NCBI RefSeq assembly: GCF_008040105.1 | Contig: NZ_VRMG01000016.1 | Coordinates: 1 to 64,000, forward strand | Source of the DNA: Lacisediminihabitans profunda | GTDB lineage: Bacteria; Actinomycetota; Actinomycetes; Actinomycetales; Microbacteriaceae | Direction: 5' to 3' | Length of the DNA stretch: 64,000 nucleotides | Shown here: positions 43,527 through 52,889 of the stretch, one piece after another | Position numbering within the stretch: position 1 is the stretch's first letter | How the letters are laid out: each line of letters opens with the position of its first letter | Translations under genes and position numbers: made by a program | Notes under the pieces: model-generated | What the model saw: only the letters and a program-made list of their open reading frames with translations | What the model was told of the DNA's origin: nothing | Database searches by the model: none

Positions 43527-46500
43527 CTACCGCAGGGATCGGATGCGCGTCGCGAGCGTCGCAAGACCGCGCATACTCTTCTCGAAGCGGGCGCTGATGA
43601 CCACGATGATCACACCGCCCACCGCGAGCCACAACCACCACTCCACCGAATCGTAGACGAGCCGGATCTGCGGGGCGAAGGTGGCTATCGCGTGCACGAG
43701 CGCCACCACGGCACCGATCAGGAACGGCGCCTGCAGCCGCCAGCGGACGCCGGCGATCACGACGGCGACACTCGCCACGCCGAGGCCGACGAGTCGCCAG
43801 AGCGGGGCATCCACCGCCGTCGCGAGAAGCGACGGAACAAGAAGCGCGGTGATCCCCGGGGCGAGCCAGGCCCAGCTCCGGGCCGCGGGGGAGCCGGCGA
43901 GCACCGTCGCCCCCGTGGCGAGCAGGGCGAGGGCCACCGGAATCGACGCGAGTTCGATCGAGTCCAGCGCGCCGGACGCCACTCCACCGATGCCGGCGAC
44001 CGCCGCGTAGGCGATGGCGAGCCAGCCCACCGCTCGGCTGAACGGCGCGCGGTTGACGAGGAAGGCGATCACATGCAGCGCGGCGAAGAGCAGCACGAGG
44101 CTCAGTGCTCGCAGCGGCCCCAGGCCGTCTGGCGAGAAGATCGAGAGCTCGATGAGCAGGGTGGAGGTCATCGCGATGATTCCGAGAGCCTGGCTGGCGA
44201 CCGAGCGAATCGCGTCGTGGGAGTCGCCGCGCACCCTCGCCTGCCCGAATGCGGCCCCGACGAGCAGGACCATTCCGCCGACCAGCCAACCGTCAACGAT
44301 CGCCGAAGCGCTGCCCGGCTCGAGGCTGATGGCAATCGAGCGTCCGGCCGTCACGACGATGACGCCGATCGCACCGGCGAGCGCGGCGGCATCGAGGTAT
44401 GGGCGAATGGTGGCACCGCCGAGGATCACGCTCCCGGCCACGAGCAACACGGCCGACACGGCGCCCACCACCAGCGCGCGAGCCGGCCCGCCGGTCGCCG
44501 CGTCCAGTCCCAGCGGCAGGATGGCGACGAGCAGGCCGCCGAGCGCGATGAGCGGCGCGGACCGGCTCGGGGTGTCGTGCGGTTCGCGAGGTTCGGCCCG
44601 CCAGACGAGCAGCGCGATGAGCAGCAGCGCGCCGGCAACGGGCAGCACGTAGGGTTCGAGGCCGAGCACCCTGTCGTCGGACAGGTGCCACCACAGCCCG
44701 ACGGTGGCGAGCCCGAGCGCCACCCAGCCCACCCGGCGCCGGGGGGAACTCGAGGCGAACAAGCCGTCACGTCCGATCGCGAGCATCAGCGCGGCGACCG
44801 CGGCAAGCACGAGCACGAGCCAGCCGGACTCGTGGCGGTCGAGGACGGCCCTCGCGAGTGCCGGCAGTGCGACGAGACCGATTCCCACCTCGCGTGGCCA
44901 GCGGGCGCTCGCCGGCCGGAGCATGGCGACCGCGAGGCCCCCCGCGCTCGCCAGCACGGCGGAGGTGACCGGAACCACCGTGAGGGCGAACTCCGGCAAG
45001 TGGAGAACGTGGGCGAAGGAATCGACCACGAGCAGCAGCGCCGGGCCGAGGGCGATCGATGCGACGATCCGCTCGATCCGCAACGCGGACAGGGTCGGCA
45101 CGGCAACCCAGGCCACGAGCGCCGCGAACAGCAGGGCGTTCACGACCAGCCCGGTCGCCGGCTCGGGCAACAGGGGTCCTCGGTCGCCGCCCGGCGCGGC
45201 GAACGCCAGACGGGCGGTCGTGGCGAAACCGCCCGCCGCGGCGATCGACATCCAGAACACCGTGCGCCGGTCGGCCTCGGAGACGAGTCGTCCGCGGCCG
45301 ACTGCGGCGAGCACGAGAAGCACGATCGCGGCGATCTCGACGGCCCGGCTCAGGTTGAGCAGATCGACGGCGGGGGAGGGCGCGCCGTCCAGGGCGAGTT
45401 GCCGTGCGAGGGCGGCGGAGCCGATGAGGAGCACGCCGACGGCCGTGCCGAGCAGGGCCGCGCGAACGGCCGTCGCGGGGACCGACGTCGTGCGCGGGAT
45501 GCCGCGGGCCGCGAGCAGGAGCAGGACGGCCGCGATCGAGGCGGCGAGCCAGGTGCCCGTGCTCGCCCAGCCCACGAAGTAGGCGAGGGCCGCGGATGCC
45601 GCGAGCGCCCCGACCAGGGACCCTCGGCCCACGCGGGCGACGAGCGGTCGGCCGGGCGCGGCGACGAGCAGCGCGAGGGACACCGCGGCCAGAAGCAGCC
45701 AGCCGGCCAGCACGAGCCAGAGCATGGAGAGCAATGGCACGGCGAGCACGGCCACCGCTGCGGCGAACGACGCGAGCACGGCGGCCCTCCCGCGGAGGGA
45801 GCGGCCGGCGGTCCAGAAGCCGGTCGCGATCACTCCGATCGACGCCAGGGCCAGGACGGCGAGTCCGAAGTGGTCATCGAGCCGGGAGATCTCGGACGTC
45901 GGGCTCACCTTCCACGACCTCAGCAGGGAACCGGCCACGGGAAGGACCGTGCCGGCCACCGCGGTGAAAACCGGCACGAGCCCGGTGATCGCCGCGATCA
46001 CCCCGGCCGCGATGGCGGCGGTGCGGGTCTGGAGGGCGAGGGCGAGAGGGCCCCGTCGGGAGGCCAGCTCGAACAGCAGTGCCACCGTGACGGCGGCGAC
46101 GGAGGGCGCGATCACCGCGACTCGATCGTCCACGCCGCGGATCACCGTCGAAGCGACGACGGAGGCGGAGAGCACTCCGCCGAGCACCGCGAAGACCGCC
46201 CCGAACGCCTTCGAGACCGAGCGCCCGGGGGCGGCGATGCCCAGTGCCGCGACATGAAACAGGGCGATCACCGCGAGCGCCGCGATGGCCACCGCGCTCG
46301 TCCACACGCCGGCACCCGGAAGTGCGAAACTTGCGGCGAACCCGGCGACGAGGGCGAGAGCGGCGCTCGACAGCAGAATGGCCCGCTCCGGGGTGCCCGT
46401 GAACCCGCGTCTCGTCGGCGTGCCGCGTCGTCCCGCCGCGACCTGGGCGAGGCCGGCCACCGCCACCGCGCCCAGGGCGAAGACCGTCCTGGTGGCGCCA

Positions 46501-47408
46501 TCCGTGCGCTCACCCAAACCGGACACGAGCAGTCCCGCCCCCGGCGCGATCGCGGCGAAGCCGACCACGCTGGCGGTTCGAAGCCCCGACAGCCGATTCC
46601 AGCCGACGAACAGCACGGCGGTCGCGACCAGGGCCACGCCCCAGTAGAGCTCGTCGTTGCTCGCGCCGAGGCCGAAGAAGTCGTTGGCGCGCAGGGCGTA
46701 GACGTCAAGGTAGGCGAGCACGGCCGCGAGCACCGCGATGCCCTCCGCCGTGGCCGTGAGGTCCCGACGGCGAAGCAGGGACGCCACCGCGAACGCCGCC
46801 GCGGTGATCGCGCCGATGATGAGTGACCGGCCGAGGATGCCGAAGTTGATGAACGCGTAGACCAGGAAGAAGATCGCAGCCACGGAGAGCAGCGAGATGC
46901 CCACGACCAGCAGGATCACCTGCACGCCGGAGCGGCGTGGCGCGGTCGGAGAGGCGGGAGATCCCCCGGCTGGCGACGCGGGAGGCCCGGAGAACGGGGG
47001 AGGCGTGGTCGGCGCCGACGGCAGAGACGACACGGGAGGCGCTGACGGCGCCGACCCGAGCGAATCGGGCGCAGGCGCGGCCTCGCGGGCGGGCGACGAC
47101 AGCACGGGCGCGGCCGCGGCGAAGGCGGCCGCCGTCGACCGGCGCGCGGCGAGGACCTGCGCCGTCTCGAAACGGATGCGGCCGATGAGGTCGAGGCGGC
47201 GGTCGAGGAGGGCGGCGGCGTGCGTCGAGGCGGCCGCCAGCTCCGCGGATGCCGGGTTGCCGAGGTCGAGGCCGCATTCCGGGCACACCTCCCTGCGCAG
47301 CGGACTGAAGCAGGCCGGGCAGGACGTCGTCGAGGTGAGGTCGCCCGGGCCGCGCGGAAAGGCGACCATCCCGGCATAGGCCCTGAAATCGGTGTCTGGT
47401 TCGGCCAT
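43527..47408 (-). CDS. SCO7613 C-terminal-type giant membrane protein
   Basis: A 1293-residue protein. Residues about 30-48 form a CxxC...CxxC zinc ribbon (CPACFSPLRREVCPECGLD). A helical stretch and a Pro/Ala/Ser linker (about 105-155) follow, and then roughly 30-40 hydrophobic helices fill the rest. Such proteins are annotated as SCO7613 C-terminal domain-containing membrane proteins and are found widely in Actinobacteria without a known function. The zinc ribbon probably faces the cytoplasm. ATG 47408 is the natural start. Read alone, opposite to the open frames on the other strand, which are shadows. Confidence 0.85.
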   Translation of the reverse strand: MAEPDTDFRAYAGMVAFPRGPGDLTSTTSCPACFSPLRREVCPECGLDLGNPASAELAAASTHAAALLDRRLDLIGRIRFETAQVLAARRSTAAAFAAAAPVLSSPAREAAPAPDSLGSAPSAPPVSSLPSAPTTPPPFSGPPASPAGGSPASPTAPRRSGVQVILLVVGISLLSVAAIFFLVYAFINFGILGRSLIIGAITAAAFAVASLLRRRDLTATAEGIAVLAAVLAYLDVYALRANDFFGLGASNDELYWGVALVATAVLFVGWNRLSGLRTASVVGFAAIAPGAGLLVSGLGERTDGATRTVFALGAVAVAGLAQVAAGRRGTPTRRGFTGTPERAILLSSAALALVAGFAASFALPGAGVWTSAVAIAALAVIALFHVAALGIAAPGRSVSKAFGAVFAVLGGVLSASVVASTVIRGVDDRVAVIAPSVAAVTVALLFELASRRGPLALALQTRTAAIAAGVIAAITGLVPVFTAVAGTVLPVAGSLLRSWKVSPTSEISRLDDHFGLAVLALASIGVIATGFWTAGRSLRGRAAVLASFAAAVAVLAVPLLSMLWLVLAGWLLLAAVSLALLVAAPGRPLVARVGRGSLVGALAASAALAYFVGWASTGTWLAASIAAVLLLLAARGIPRTTSVPATAVRAALLGTAVGVLLIGSAALARQLALDGAPSPAVDLLNLSRAVEIAAIVLLVLAAVGRGRLVSEADRRTVFWMSIAAAGGFATTARLAFAAPGGDRGPLLPEPATGLVVNALLFAALVAWVAVPTLSALRIERIVASIALGPALLLVVDSFAHVLHLPEFALTVVPVTSAVLASAGGLAVAMLRPASARWPREVGIGLVALPALARAVLDRHESGWLVLVLAAVAALMLAIGRDGLFASSSPRRRVGWVALGLATVGLWWHLSDDRVLGLEPYVLPVAGALLLIALLVWRAEPREPHDTPSRSAPLIALGGLLVAILPLGLDAATGGPARALVVGAVSAVLLVAGSVILGGATIRPYLDAAALAGAIGVIVVTAGRSIAISLEPGSASAIVDGWLVGGMVLLVGAAFGQARVRGDSHDAIRSVASQALGIIAMTSTLLIELSIFSPDGLGPLRALSLVLLFAALHVIAFLVNRAPFSRAVGWLAIAYAAVAGIGGVASGALDSIELASIPVALALLATGATVLAGSPAARSWAWLAPGITALLVPSLLATAVDAPLWRLVGLGVASVAVVIAGVRWRLQAPFLIGAVVALVHAIATFAPQIRLVYDSVEWWLWLAVGGVIIVVISARFEKSMRGLATLATRIRSLR

Positions 47409-47503
47409 TGCTCTCGTGCCCCTCTGAACGGTCGTGCGCTCAGATTAGCGGCATGCCGAGGGGCCACTTCCGCGCACCGCTCGACTTGTGAAGAATTCCT
47501 CGC

Positions 47504-48202
47504 CTAATCCGCCGGTGGCGGGGTTGACTCGGCCGGGCCGGGGTGCAGCGGGGTGTAGGTCTTCCACAGTCCGAAGTAGCGTCGCGCCCCGCGAGCGAGG
47601 CTCAGCCCGAAGAATGCGAGCCCGGATGCCGCTCCGATCGCGATCACGGCGGCGGTCACAGCGCCCAATTCGCTCGCGACCGACGACGCGAGCAGGCCGA
47701 TCAGCGTCGCGTTGACGGCGATGATGAACACCATGCTGCTGCCGAGAATCTGGGTTGTTCCTCGACGGCGCCCGAGGAAGAAGTAGGTCTGGACGGAGCC
47801 GGCGCGATCGTCGTACGGGGAGGCCATCAGGTACGGCGCGATGCCGGGATCGAGCTCCACGTAGGCTGCCCGAAGCCGGTTCATCGCGAGCACGTACATG
47901 AGGTCCTCGAGCGAAACGTTGGACACCCGAACCTGGGTGAGAATCCCGACGACGATCACGACGATGAGGAGAATGCCGGCGAACAGTCGGAAGGTACCGG
48001 AGAACTGAGTGGCCTGTCCGACCAGCGCGATGCTCACGAGTCCGGCGGAGACCAGGGTGAGGAAGATGCTGATCCGGGTGAGCACTTCGCTCTGGGTGCT
48101 TCCCCGAGAGGCGAGCAGGCTCCAGTGCTCGGTCGCGAGAAGCTGGGCGCGAACGGAGGCCGGCACGCCGTTCGCTTGATCCGATCCGCTCGGTTCCTCC
48201 AT
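47504..48202 (-). CDS. Hypothetical membrane protein
   Basis: A 232-residue protein with an N-terminal polar region (residues 1-45) and four hydrophobic helices, two near 47-95 and two near 155-205, leaving a cytoplasmic loop of about 60 residues (LEDLMYVLAMNRLRAAYVELDPG and FFLGRRRGTTQ). It looks like a SLATT-like or other small helical-hairpin family, but I cannot assign it. ATG 48202 is chosen; GTG 48217 would add five residues. Between the giant membrane protein and a MarR gene on the same strand. Confidence 0.7.
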   Translation of the reverse strand: MEEPSGSDQANGVPASVRAQLLATEHWSLLASRGSTQSEVLTRISIFLTLVSAGLVSIALVGQATQFSGTFRLFAGILLIVVIVVGILTQVRVSNVSLEDLMYVLAMNRLRAAYVELDPGIAPYLMASPYDDRAGSVQTYFFLGRRRGTTQILGSSMVFIIAVNATLIGLLASSVASELGAVTAAVIAIGAASGLAFFGLSLARGARRYFGLWKTYTPLHPGPAESTPPPAD

Positions 48203-48254
48203 GCGAGAATTCTGCACCCCCGGCGCCGACCGACGAAAGACCCGGCGGGCGGCA

Positions 48255-48788
48255 TCAGACCGGAGGCTCGAGCGCCCTCCGATAGACGCCCACGACGGAC
48301 GCGAGGAAGTCGGTGACCGTCCTGCGATCCTCGGCCGAGAGCTCGTTGGTCACCGAGGCGACGCCGCCGATGAGGGGCATCAGCGCCTCGAAGGTCGCGC
48401 GAACCGACGCCGGCGTCGGCACGACCACGATCTTGCGTCGGTCGTGGGGGTGCGCCTCCCGATGCGCGTGCCCGACGGCCACGAGGCGATCGATCACGAT
48501 GGTGGTGGCCGCGGTGGAGATCGTGAGGTGTCTGGCCAGTTCGCTCGGACTGAGGGGCCCGTGGCTGATCAGGTGCTCCATGGCGGCGAGGTCCGTGTCG
48601 TTCACCGAGAGTGCCCGACCAAGATGCCGCTCGAAGGCGGTGGAGAGGGTGAGGATCTCGCGCAGCTGTGCGCCGATCAGTCCCGAATCGGGGAGGGCGA
48701 CCCCTCCGGTGTTCGCCGATATTGCGGGCGCGAGTGATGCCGGTTCGACCGGCGAATCGGACTTGCGCTTTTCTTCCACACGGGACAT
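48255..48788 (-). CDS. MarR-family transcriptional regulator
   Basis: A 177-residue winged-helix regulator: LSVNDTDLAAMEHLISHGPLSPSELARHLTISTAATTIVIDRLVAVGHAHREAHPHDRRKIVVVPT, containing the recognition helix and wing. An extra N-terminal 30 residues (polar, Pro/Ser-rich) precede the core. ATG 48788 is the first with a plausible start; longer frames run into the operator region. Divergent from the MMPL transporter, which it probably represses. Confidence 0.9.
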   Translation of the reverse strand: MSRVEEKRKSDSPVEPASLAPAISANTGGVALPDSGLIGAQLREILTLSTAFERHLGRALSVNDTDLAAMEHLISHGPLSPSELARHLTISTAATTIVIDRLVAVGHAHREAHPHDRRKIVVVPTPASVRATFEALMPLIGGVASVTNELSAEDRRTVTDFLASVVGVYRRALEPPV

Positions 48789-48804
48789 GCTAATCCGTGA
48801 GATA

Positions 48805-48819
48805 GCTAAACGATCTAGC
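48805..48819. promoter_or_regulatory. Palindromic site in the MarR-MMPL gap (probable operator)
   Basis: GCTAAACGATCTAGC is a near-palindrome of the form GCTA-N-A-N3-T-N-TAGC and sits in the 52-base gap between the divergent MarR and MMPL genes. A size of about 15 bp with AT-rich core fits MarR operators. The ribosome site GGAG (48833-48836) of the MMPL gene follows. Confidence 0.6.
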
Positions 48820-48840
48820 AATCAATCAACTTGGAGAAAA

Positions 48841-50931
48841 ATGACCGCCATTTGGCGTTTCATCAGCGGCCGTCGCACGGCCTGGGCAGTGCTCGCCGGC
48901 ACCATCGTGGCTGTCGGACTGCTCTTCGCACTGCTGCCCGCCACCAAGTCCGCCGGCTTCCCCTCCACCGGGCTGCCGGACTCGAGCCAGGCGGCCCAGG
49001 TCGATGCCGCCCTCGCCAAGTTCCCGTCGGCGGAACAGACCGCGGCCGTGGTCGTCTGGAGCCGGGACGGCAAGGCGCTCACCGCCGCCGACAGGGAGGC
49101 CATCACGGCCAGGTCCGCCGCGCTCGGCACCGAGTCCACCGCACCGAGGGCCACCGCGCCGCGCTTCAGCGACGACGGAACCGCGGCGATCTCGGTCGTG
49201 CCGCTCGACAAGAGCACGGTCGAGAAGGACGTCGGCACGGCCGCCGACGCCCTCCGCGCTGTCGCAGCCAAGGACCTGCCTTCCGGCCTCAACAGCTACC
49301 TCACGGGAGCGGTGGGCTTCCAGTCCGACATCTCGAACGCCTTCGCCGGGGCAGACGTGAAGCTCCTTCTCGTGACGGTCATCGTCGTGGCGGTGCTGCT
49401 CATCGTCACCTACCGCAGCCCCATTCTCTGGATCGTTCCGCTCGCCGTCGTCGGCACGGCAGACGGTCTTGCCGGCATCGTCGCCGGCGCCCTGGCCAAG
49501 CCCCTCGGGGTCACCATCGATGCCTCGGTCTCCGGCATCCTCTCGGTACTCGTGTTCGGTGCCGGCACCAACTACGCGCTGCTGCTCGTTGCGCGTTATC
49601 GCGAGGAACTCCTGCGTACACAGGACCGATCGGCGGCCATGCTCACCGCCGTGAAGAGCGCCGGACCGGCGATCGCGGCAAGCGGCGGAACGGTCGCGCT
49701 GAGTCTCGTCACCCTGCTCTTCGCGGAACTCGCCGGCAACCGCGCGCTCGGCTTCGCCTGTGCCGTGGGTGTCGTGGTCGCGATCGCCTTCGCCCTGCTC
49801 GTGCTGCCGGCCGCCCTGGTGGTCTGCGGACGAGGTCTCTTCTGGCCCTTCGTTCCGCGCGTGCACGAGCACGCCGCGTCGCCGCAGCGGGCCGGCTTCT
49901 GGACGAGGCTCGGACGCGGCGTCTCGCGTCGCCCTGCCGTCATCACGGGGGTGTCGCTGGTCGGTGTCGGCGCCCTCAGCCTCGGTCTGATCGGATTCTC
50001 GGTCGGCCTCTCCCAGACCGAGCAGCTGCTCGGCAACCCGGAGTCCGTCGTCGCGCAGAAGATCGTCGACAGGTCGTTCTCGGCCGGCCTCACCAGCCAG
50101 ACCGTGGTTCTCGCCCCGGATGCCGTGGCCGTGGACGCCGCCAAACTCGCCTCGGCCACCGACGGGGTCGACTCGGTTCGACCGGGGGAGAGCGCCAACG
50201 GACTCACCCGCCTCGAGGTCTCCCTCGCCGCCGCCCCCGGAAGCGACGCCGCCTTCGCCACGATCACGAAGCTGCGCTCCGGGTTCGCGGACGCCAGCGG
50301 GGCGGCGTCCAGGACGATCGTGGGCGGCACGGATGCGACGGCTCTCGACACCCGCCAGGCATCGCAGCGCGACCAGGACCTCATCATCCCGATCATCCTC
50401 GTGATCGTGTTCGTGATCCTCGCCCTGCTCCTGCGCTCGCTCGTGGCCCCCGTGCTGCTGATCGCGAGCGTGCTCGCGACCTTCTTCGCCAGCCTCGGCG
50501 CGTCGAACTGGATCTTCCAGCACCTCCTGGGCTTCCCGGCCTTCAACACGAACGTGATCCTGTTCGCGTTCCTCTTCCTGGTGGCCCTCGGTGTCGACTA
50601 CAACATCTTCCTCACCACCCGCGCGCGGGAGGAGAGGATCCTCCACGGCACCACCGAGGGCATGATCAGGGCACTCGCCTCCACCGGCGGTGTGATCACC
50701 AGCGCCGGCATCCTGCTCGCCGCGGTCTTCGCGGTGCTCGGGGTGCTGCCGGTGGTGGCGCTCACCCAGATCGGCGTGATCGTCTGCATCGGCGTGCTCC
50801 TCGACACCCTTGTCGTGCGGACCGTTCTCGTGCCGGCGCTGGTCTTCCTCACCGGGGACAGCTTCTGGTGGCCGTCCCGCGCACCGCGCGACTCCAGCAC
50901 GGCCGAGCCGGTCCACGTTCCGGCGAGCTGA
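48841..50931 (+). CDS. MMPL-family RND transporter
   Basis: A 696-residue RND-type exporter with two repeats of six helices. Each half has a first helix, a large extracytoplasmic loop (residues about 35-175 and 400-505) and then five helices. The functional core motifs are VLVFGAGTNYALLLVARYREEL in half one and FLFLVALGVDYNIFLTTRAREE in half two (the GVDYNIFL proton-relay region). Such proteins export lipids or drugs; a divergent MarR suggests inducible efflux. Start ATG 48841 has GGAG five bases upstream. Confidence 0.93.
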   Translation: MTAIWRFISGRRTAWAVLAGTIVAVGLLFALLPATKSAGFPSTGLPDSSQAAQVDAALAKFPSAEQTAAVVVWSRDGKALTAADREAITARSAALGTESTAPRATAPRFSDDGTAAISVVPLDKSTVEKDVGTAADALRAVAAKDLPSGLNSYLTGAVGFQSDISNAFAGADVKLLLVTVIVVAVLLIVTYRSPILWIVPLAVVGTADGLAGIVAGALAKPLGVTIDASVSGILSVLVFGAGTNYALLLVARYREELLRTQDRSAAMLTAVKSAGPAIAASGGTVALSLVTLLFAELAGNRALGFACAVGVVVAIAFALLVLPAALVVCGRGLFWPFVPRVHEHAASPQRAGFWTRLGRGVSRRPAVITGVSLVGVGALSLGLIGFSVGLSQTEQLLGNPESVVAQKIVDRSFSAGLTSQTVVLAPDAVAVDAAKLASATDGVDSVRPGESANGLTRLEVSLAAAPGSDAAFATITKLRSGFADASGAASRTIVGGTDATALDTRQASQRDQDLIIPIILVIVFVILALLLRSLVAPVLLIASVLATFFASLGASNWIFQHLLGFPAFNTNVILFAFLFLVALGVDYNIFLTTRAREERILHGTTEGMIRALASTGGVITSAGILLAAVFAVLGVLPVVALTQIGVIVCIGVLLDTLVVRTVLVPALVFLTGDSFWWPSRAPRDSSTAEPVHVPAS

Positions 50932-50986
50932 CCGAGAACAGTGCCGCCGCGGGCCGAAGTCATCCGGCTCACGTAGGGTCGTTCGC

Positions 50987-51838
50987 ATGACACAGAGTGC
51001 AGTTGTTCTTGCCGGTGGCGGAGTGGCGGGAATCGCCTGGGAGATCGGGGTGCTGCGCGGTCTGCAGGAGGCGGAACCCGACGCCTGCCGAAGGATTCTG
51101 AGCGACGACACACTGCTGGTCGGGACATCCGCCGGATCCGCGGTCGCCGCCCAGGTGGCGAGCGGTGCGGCACTGGAGGGCCTGTTCGGTTCCCAGGTCT
51201 CCGAGGAGTCCGCCGAGCTGTTCGTGCACATCGACCTGGCCGAGTTCGGGGCGATGATTGCCGACGCGCTCGCGGGCTCGACGTCGCCCGAGGAGGCCAG
51301 ACGTCGCCTCGGCGTGATCGCCCGGGATGCCGAGACCGTCCCAGCCGCAACCCGTCTCGCGATCATCGCGGCCCGCCTGCCCTCGCAGTCCTGGCCGGAT
51401 CGCCCGCTCCTCATCACCGCGGTGGACACGGCGACCGGCGAGCTCCGGGTATTCGACCGCGATTCCGGGGTCGACCTCGTCGACGCGGTCGCCGCGAGCT
51501 GTGCGGTGCCCGGGGTGTGGCCCACAGTCGAGATCGACGGTCGCCACTATATGGACGGCGGGATGCGCACGATCGCCAACGCGGACCTCGCCGCCGGGTC
51601 CGGCCAGGTACTCATCCTCGTGCCGGGGCCGGAATCGTCCCCGGCGGGCCCGACAATCTCCGCCGCCGAGCTCGACACCCTCGCGCCCGCCCGCATCCAC
51701 ACGGTCTTTGCGGACGCCGACGCGATCGCCGCGTTCGGGCCGAACCCCCTCGATCCGGGTGTGCGTCGGGCGTCCGCGCTCGCCGGCCGCGATCTGGGCC
51801 GACGACTCGCCCCCGAGATCGTCCGATTCTGGCGATGA
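50987..51838 (+). CDS. Patatin-like phospholipase
   Basis: A 283-residue protein of the patatin family. The oxyanion-hole motif is VVLAGGGVAGIAWEIGVLRGL (residues about 5-25), the Ser nucleophile lies in VGTSAGSAVAA (near residue 47), and the dyad Asp is in YMDGGMRT. Such proteins are lipid acyl hydrolases; substrate unknown. No signal peptide, so cytoplasmic. ATG 50987 is the only reasonable start. The following gene begins 12 bases later. Confidence 0.9.
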   Translation: MTQSAVVLAGGGVAGIAWEIGVLRGLQEAEPDACRRILSDDTLLVGTSAGSAVAAQVASGAALEGLFGSQVSEESAELFVHIDLAEFGAMIADALAGSTSPEEARRRLGVIARDAETVPAATRLAIIAARLPSQSWPDRPLLITAVDTATGELRVFDRDSGVDLVDAVAASCAVPGVWPTVEIDGRHYMDGGMRTIANADLAAGSGQVLILVPGPESSPAGPTISAAELDTLAPARIHTVFADADAIAAFGPNPLDPGVRRASALAGRDLGRRLAPEIVRFWR

Positions 51839-51850
51839 CGGTCAACGACG

Positions 51851-52369
51851 GTGCCTGACGAGCAGGCCGAGCGTGTCGAGCGCCAGGTGCGGGAGTTGCT
51901 GGCCGGCACCATCGGCGTGCTGGACGCTGCCGGCGTGAGGGACGAGGCGCTGGCGATCCTCAGGCCCTCCCGGGGGTTCTCCGTGTTCCGCACCGCGGAG
52001 GCGATGGTGCCGGCCGGCCGGGCCTGGCGTCTGGGGGTGCTCCTGCTCGACCGGTCCGGGAGCCTCTTCGCAACGGGATCCGTCACCCGCGCGGTGGAAC
52101 CCGGCCGAGTGACCAACCAGTCGCCCGCCGCCGAACTGCGCCGTGCCGCCCGGCGCACGGCGTCTCGGGGTCCGTTCGCTCGCGGTGACGTGGTCAACTT
52201 CGGGTTCGTCCCCCTCGCCGTCGACGCGGGGAGCCTGCGTGCCGGATCCGGGCCGCTCGCCCTGGTCGACGGCTCAGTCCTGGTGCGCTGGGGTGGGGCG
52301 GATGGCCAGGGCGTCTCCACTCTGGACGCCTATCTGGCCGACCGCGTGAGCCTCCTCACGGCCGACTGA
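51851..52369 (+). CDS. Conserved hypothetical protein
   Basis: A 172-residue protein starting at GTG 51851 (MPDEQAERVERQVRELLAGTIGVLDAAGVRDEALAIL). It begins with a helical region, followed by a beta-rich part with WRLGVLLLDRSGSLFATGSVTRAVEPG and DVVNFGFVPLAVDAGSLRAGSGPLALVDGSVLVRW. No enzyme motif recognised. Twelve bases after the patatin gene, so probably co-transcribed. Function unknown. Confidence 0.72.
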   Translation: MPDEQAERVERQVRELLAGTIGVLDAAGVRDEALAILRPSRGFSVFRTAEAMVPAGRAWRLGVLLLDRSGSLFATGSVTRAVEPGRVTNQSPAAELRRAARRTASRGPFARGDVVNFGFVPLAVDAGSLRAGSGPLALVDGSVLVRWGGADGQGVSTLDAYLADRVSLLTAD

Positions 52370-52440
52370 GACACCCCGGAGTACGGGGTACAACGACTGA
52401 GGCACCCCACAGAACGGGGTACAAAAACGTCCCCCCTACT
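52370..52440. repeat. Two imperfect copies of a CACCCC...GGGGTACAA element
   Basis: Two imperfect copies, about 52371-52395 and 52401-52425, each have CACCCC followed about ten bases later by CGGGGTACAA, so each copy can form a small hairpin (CCCC/GGGG). They lie in the 112-base gap between the hypothetical gene and the next plus-strand gene. Could be a terminator pair or a protein site; not recognised. Confidence 0.6.
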
Positions 52441-52481
52441 GGGGACTGGGCGTCAATCGCGGGATGCAACATCTTTAAGGG

Positions 52482-52853
52482 ATGAGGTCCTACGCGCAGG
52501 TGCACTACCTATCCCGGCAGACGTTCGATCCCGACAACTCGACGGTCGCCGCCAAGGCGATCATCGAGGCCGAGATGAGCCGCCGGATGGATCTGGTGCA
52601 CCAACTCGCCGTGCGGCTGAGCGCGCTCGAGGCCACGATCACCGCTGTCGACACCGCCCGGCATGCCGCGCTTGCCGCGGGCTGGAGCGAGGAGCAACTG
52701 CTCGAACTCGGCCTCGGCGCCGTCGAAAACTCCACCCGCTCGGCCGGGCGACGCGTGGCGCGCGACGAACCCGAGCCGGAGCCGGAAGCGGAGGCGGAAG
52801 CGGAACACGATGAGTCGATCAGCTTCCAACTCGTGGAGGAACTCGTCGGCTGA
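52482..52853 (+). CDS. Conserved hypothetical protein with acidic tail
   Basis: A 123-residue protein, N-terminal MRSYAQVHYLSRQTFDPDNSTVAAKAIIEAEMSRRMDLVHQLAVRLSALE, then a helical segment and a tail of alternating Glu/Pro/Ala (residues about 96-110). It looks like a coiled helical hairpin; no domain recognised. Preceded by the CACCCC...GGGGTACAA element. Function unknown. Confidence 0.65.
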   Translation: MRSYAQVHYLSRQTFDPDNSTVAAKAIIEAEMSRRMDLVHQLAVRLSALEATITAVDTARHAALAAGWSEEQLLELGLGAVENSTRSAGRRVARDEPEPEPEAEAEAEHDESISFQLVEELVG

Positions 52854-52889
52854 CGTCGATGGCTCCCACTGGTGCGGGCGACGGTCGAG

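Noticed and set aside
43524-46826. 1100-residue plus-strand open frame opposite the SCO7613-type gene
   Set aside because: Composition is Arg/Gly/Glu/His-rich with no domain, as expected for the antisense of a GC-rich membrane protein gene; the minus-strand frame has proper helices and a zinc ribbon.
48826-51525. 899-residue minus-strand open frame opposite the MMPL and patatin genes
   Set aside because: Low-complexity His/Arg/Glu/Asp sequence, typical shadow. The plus strand holds two recognisable families.
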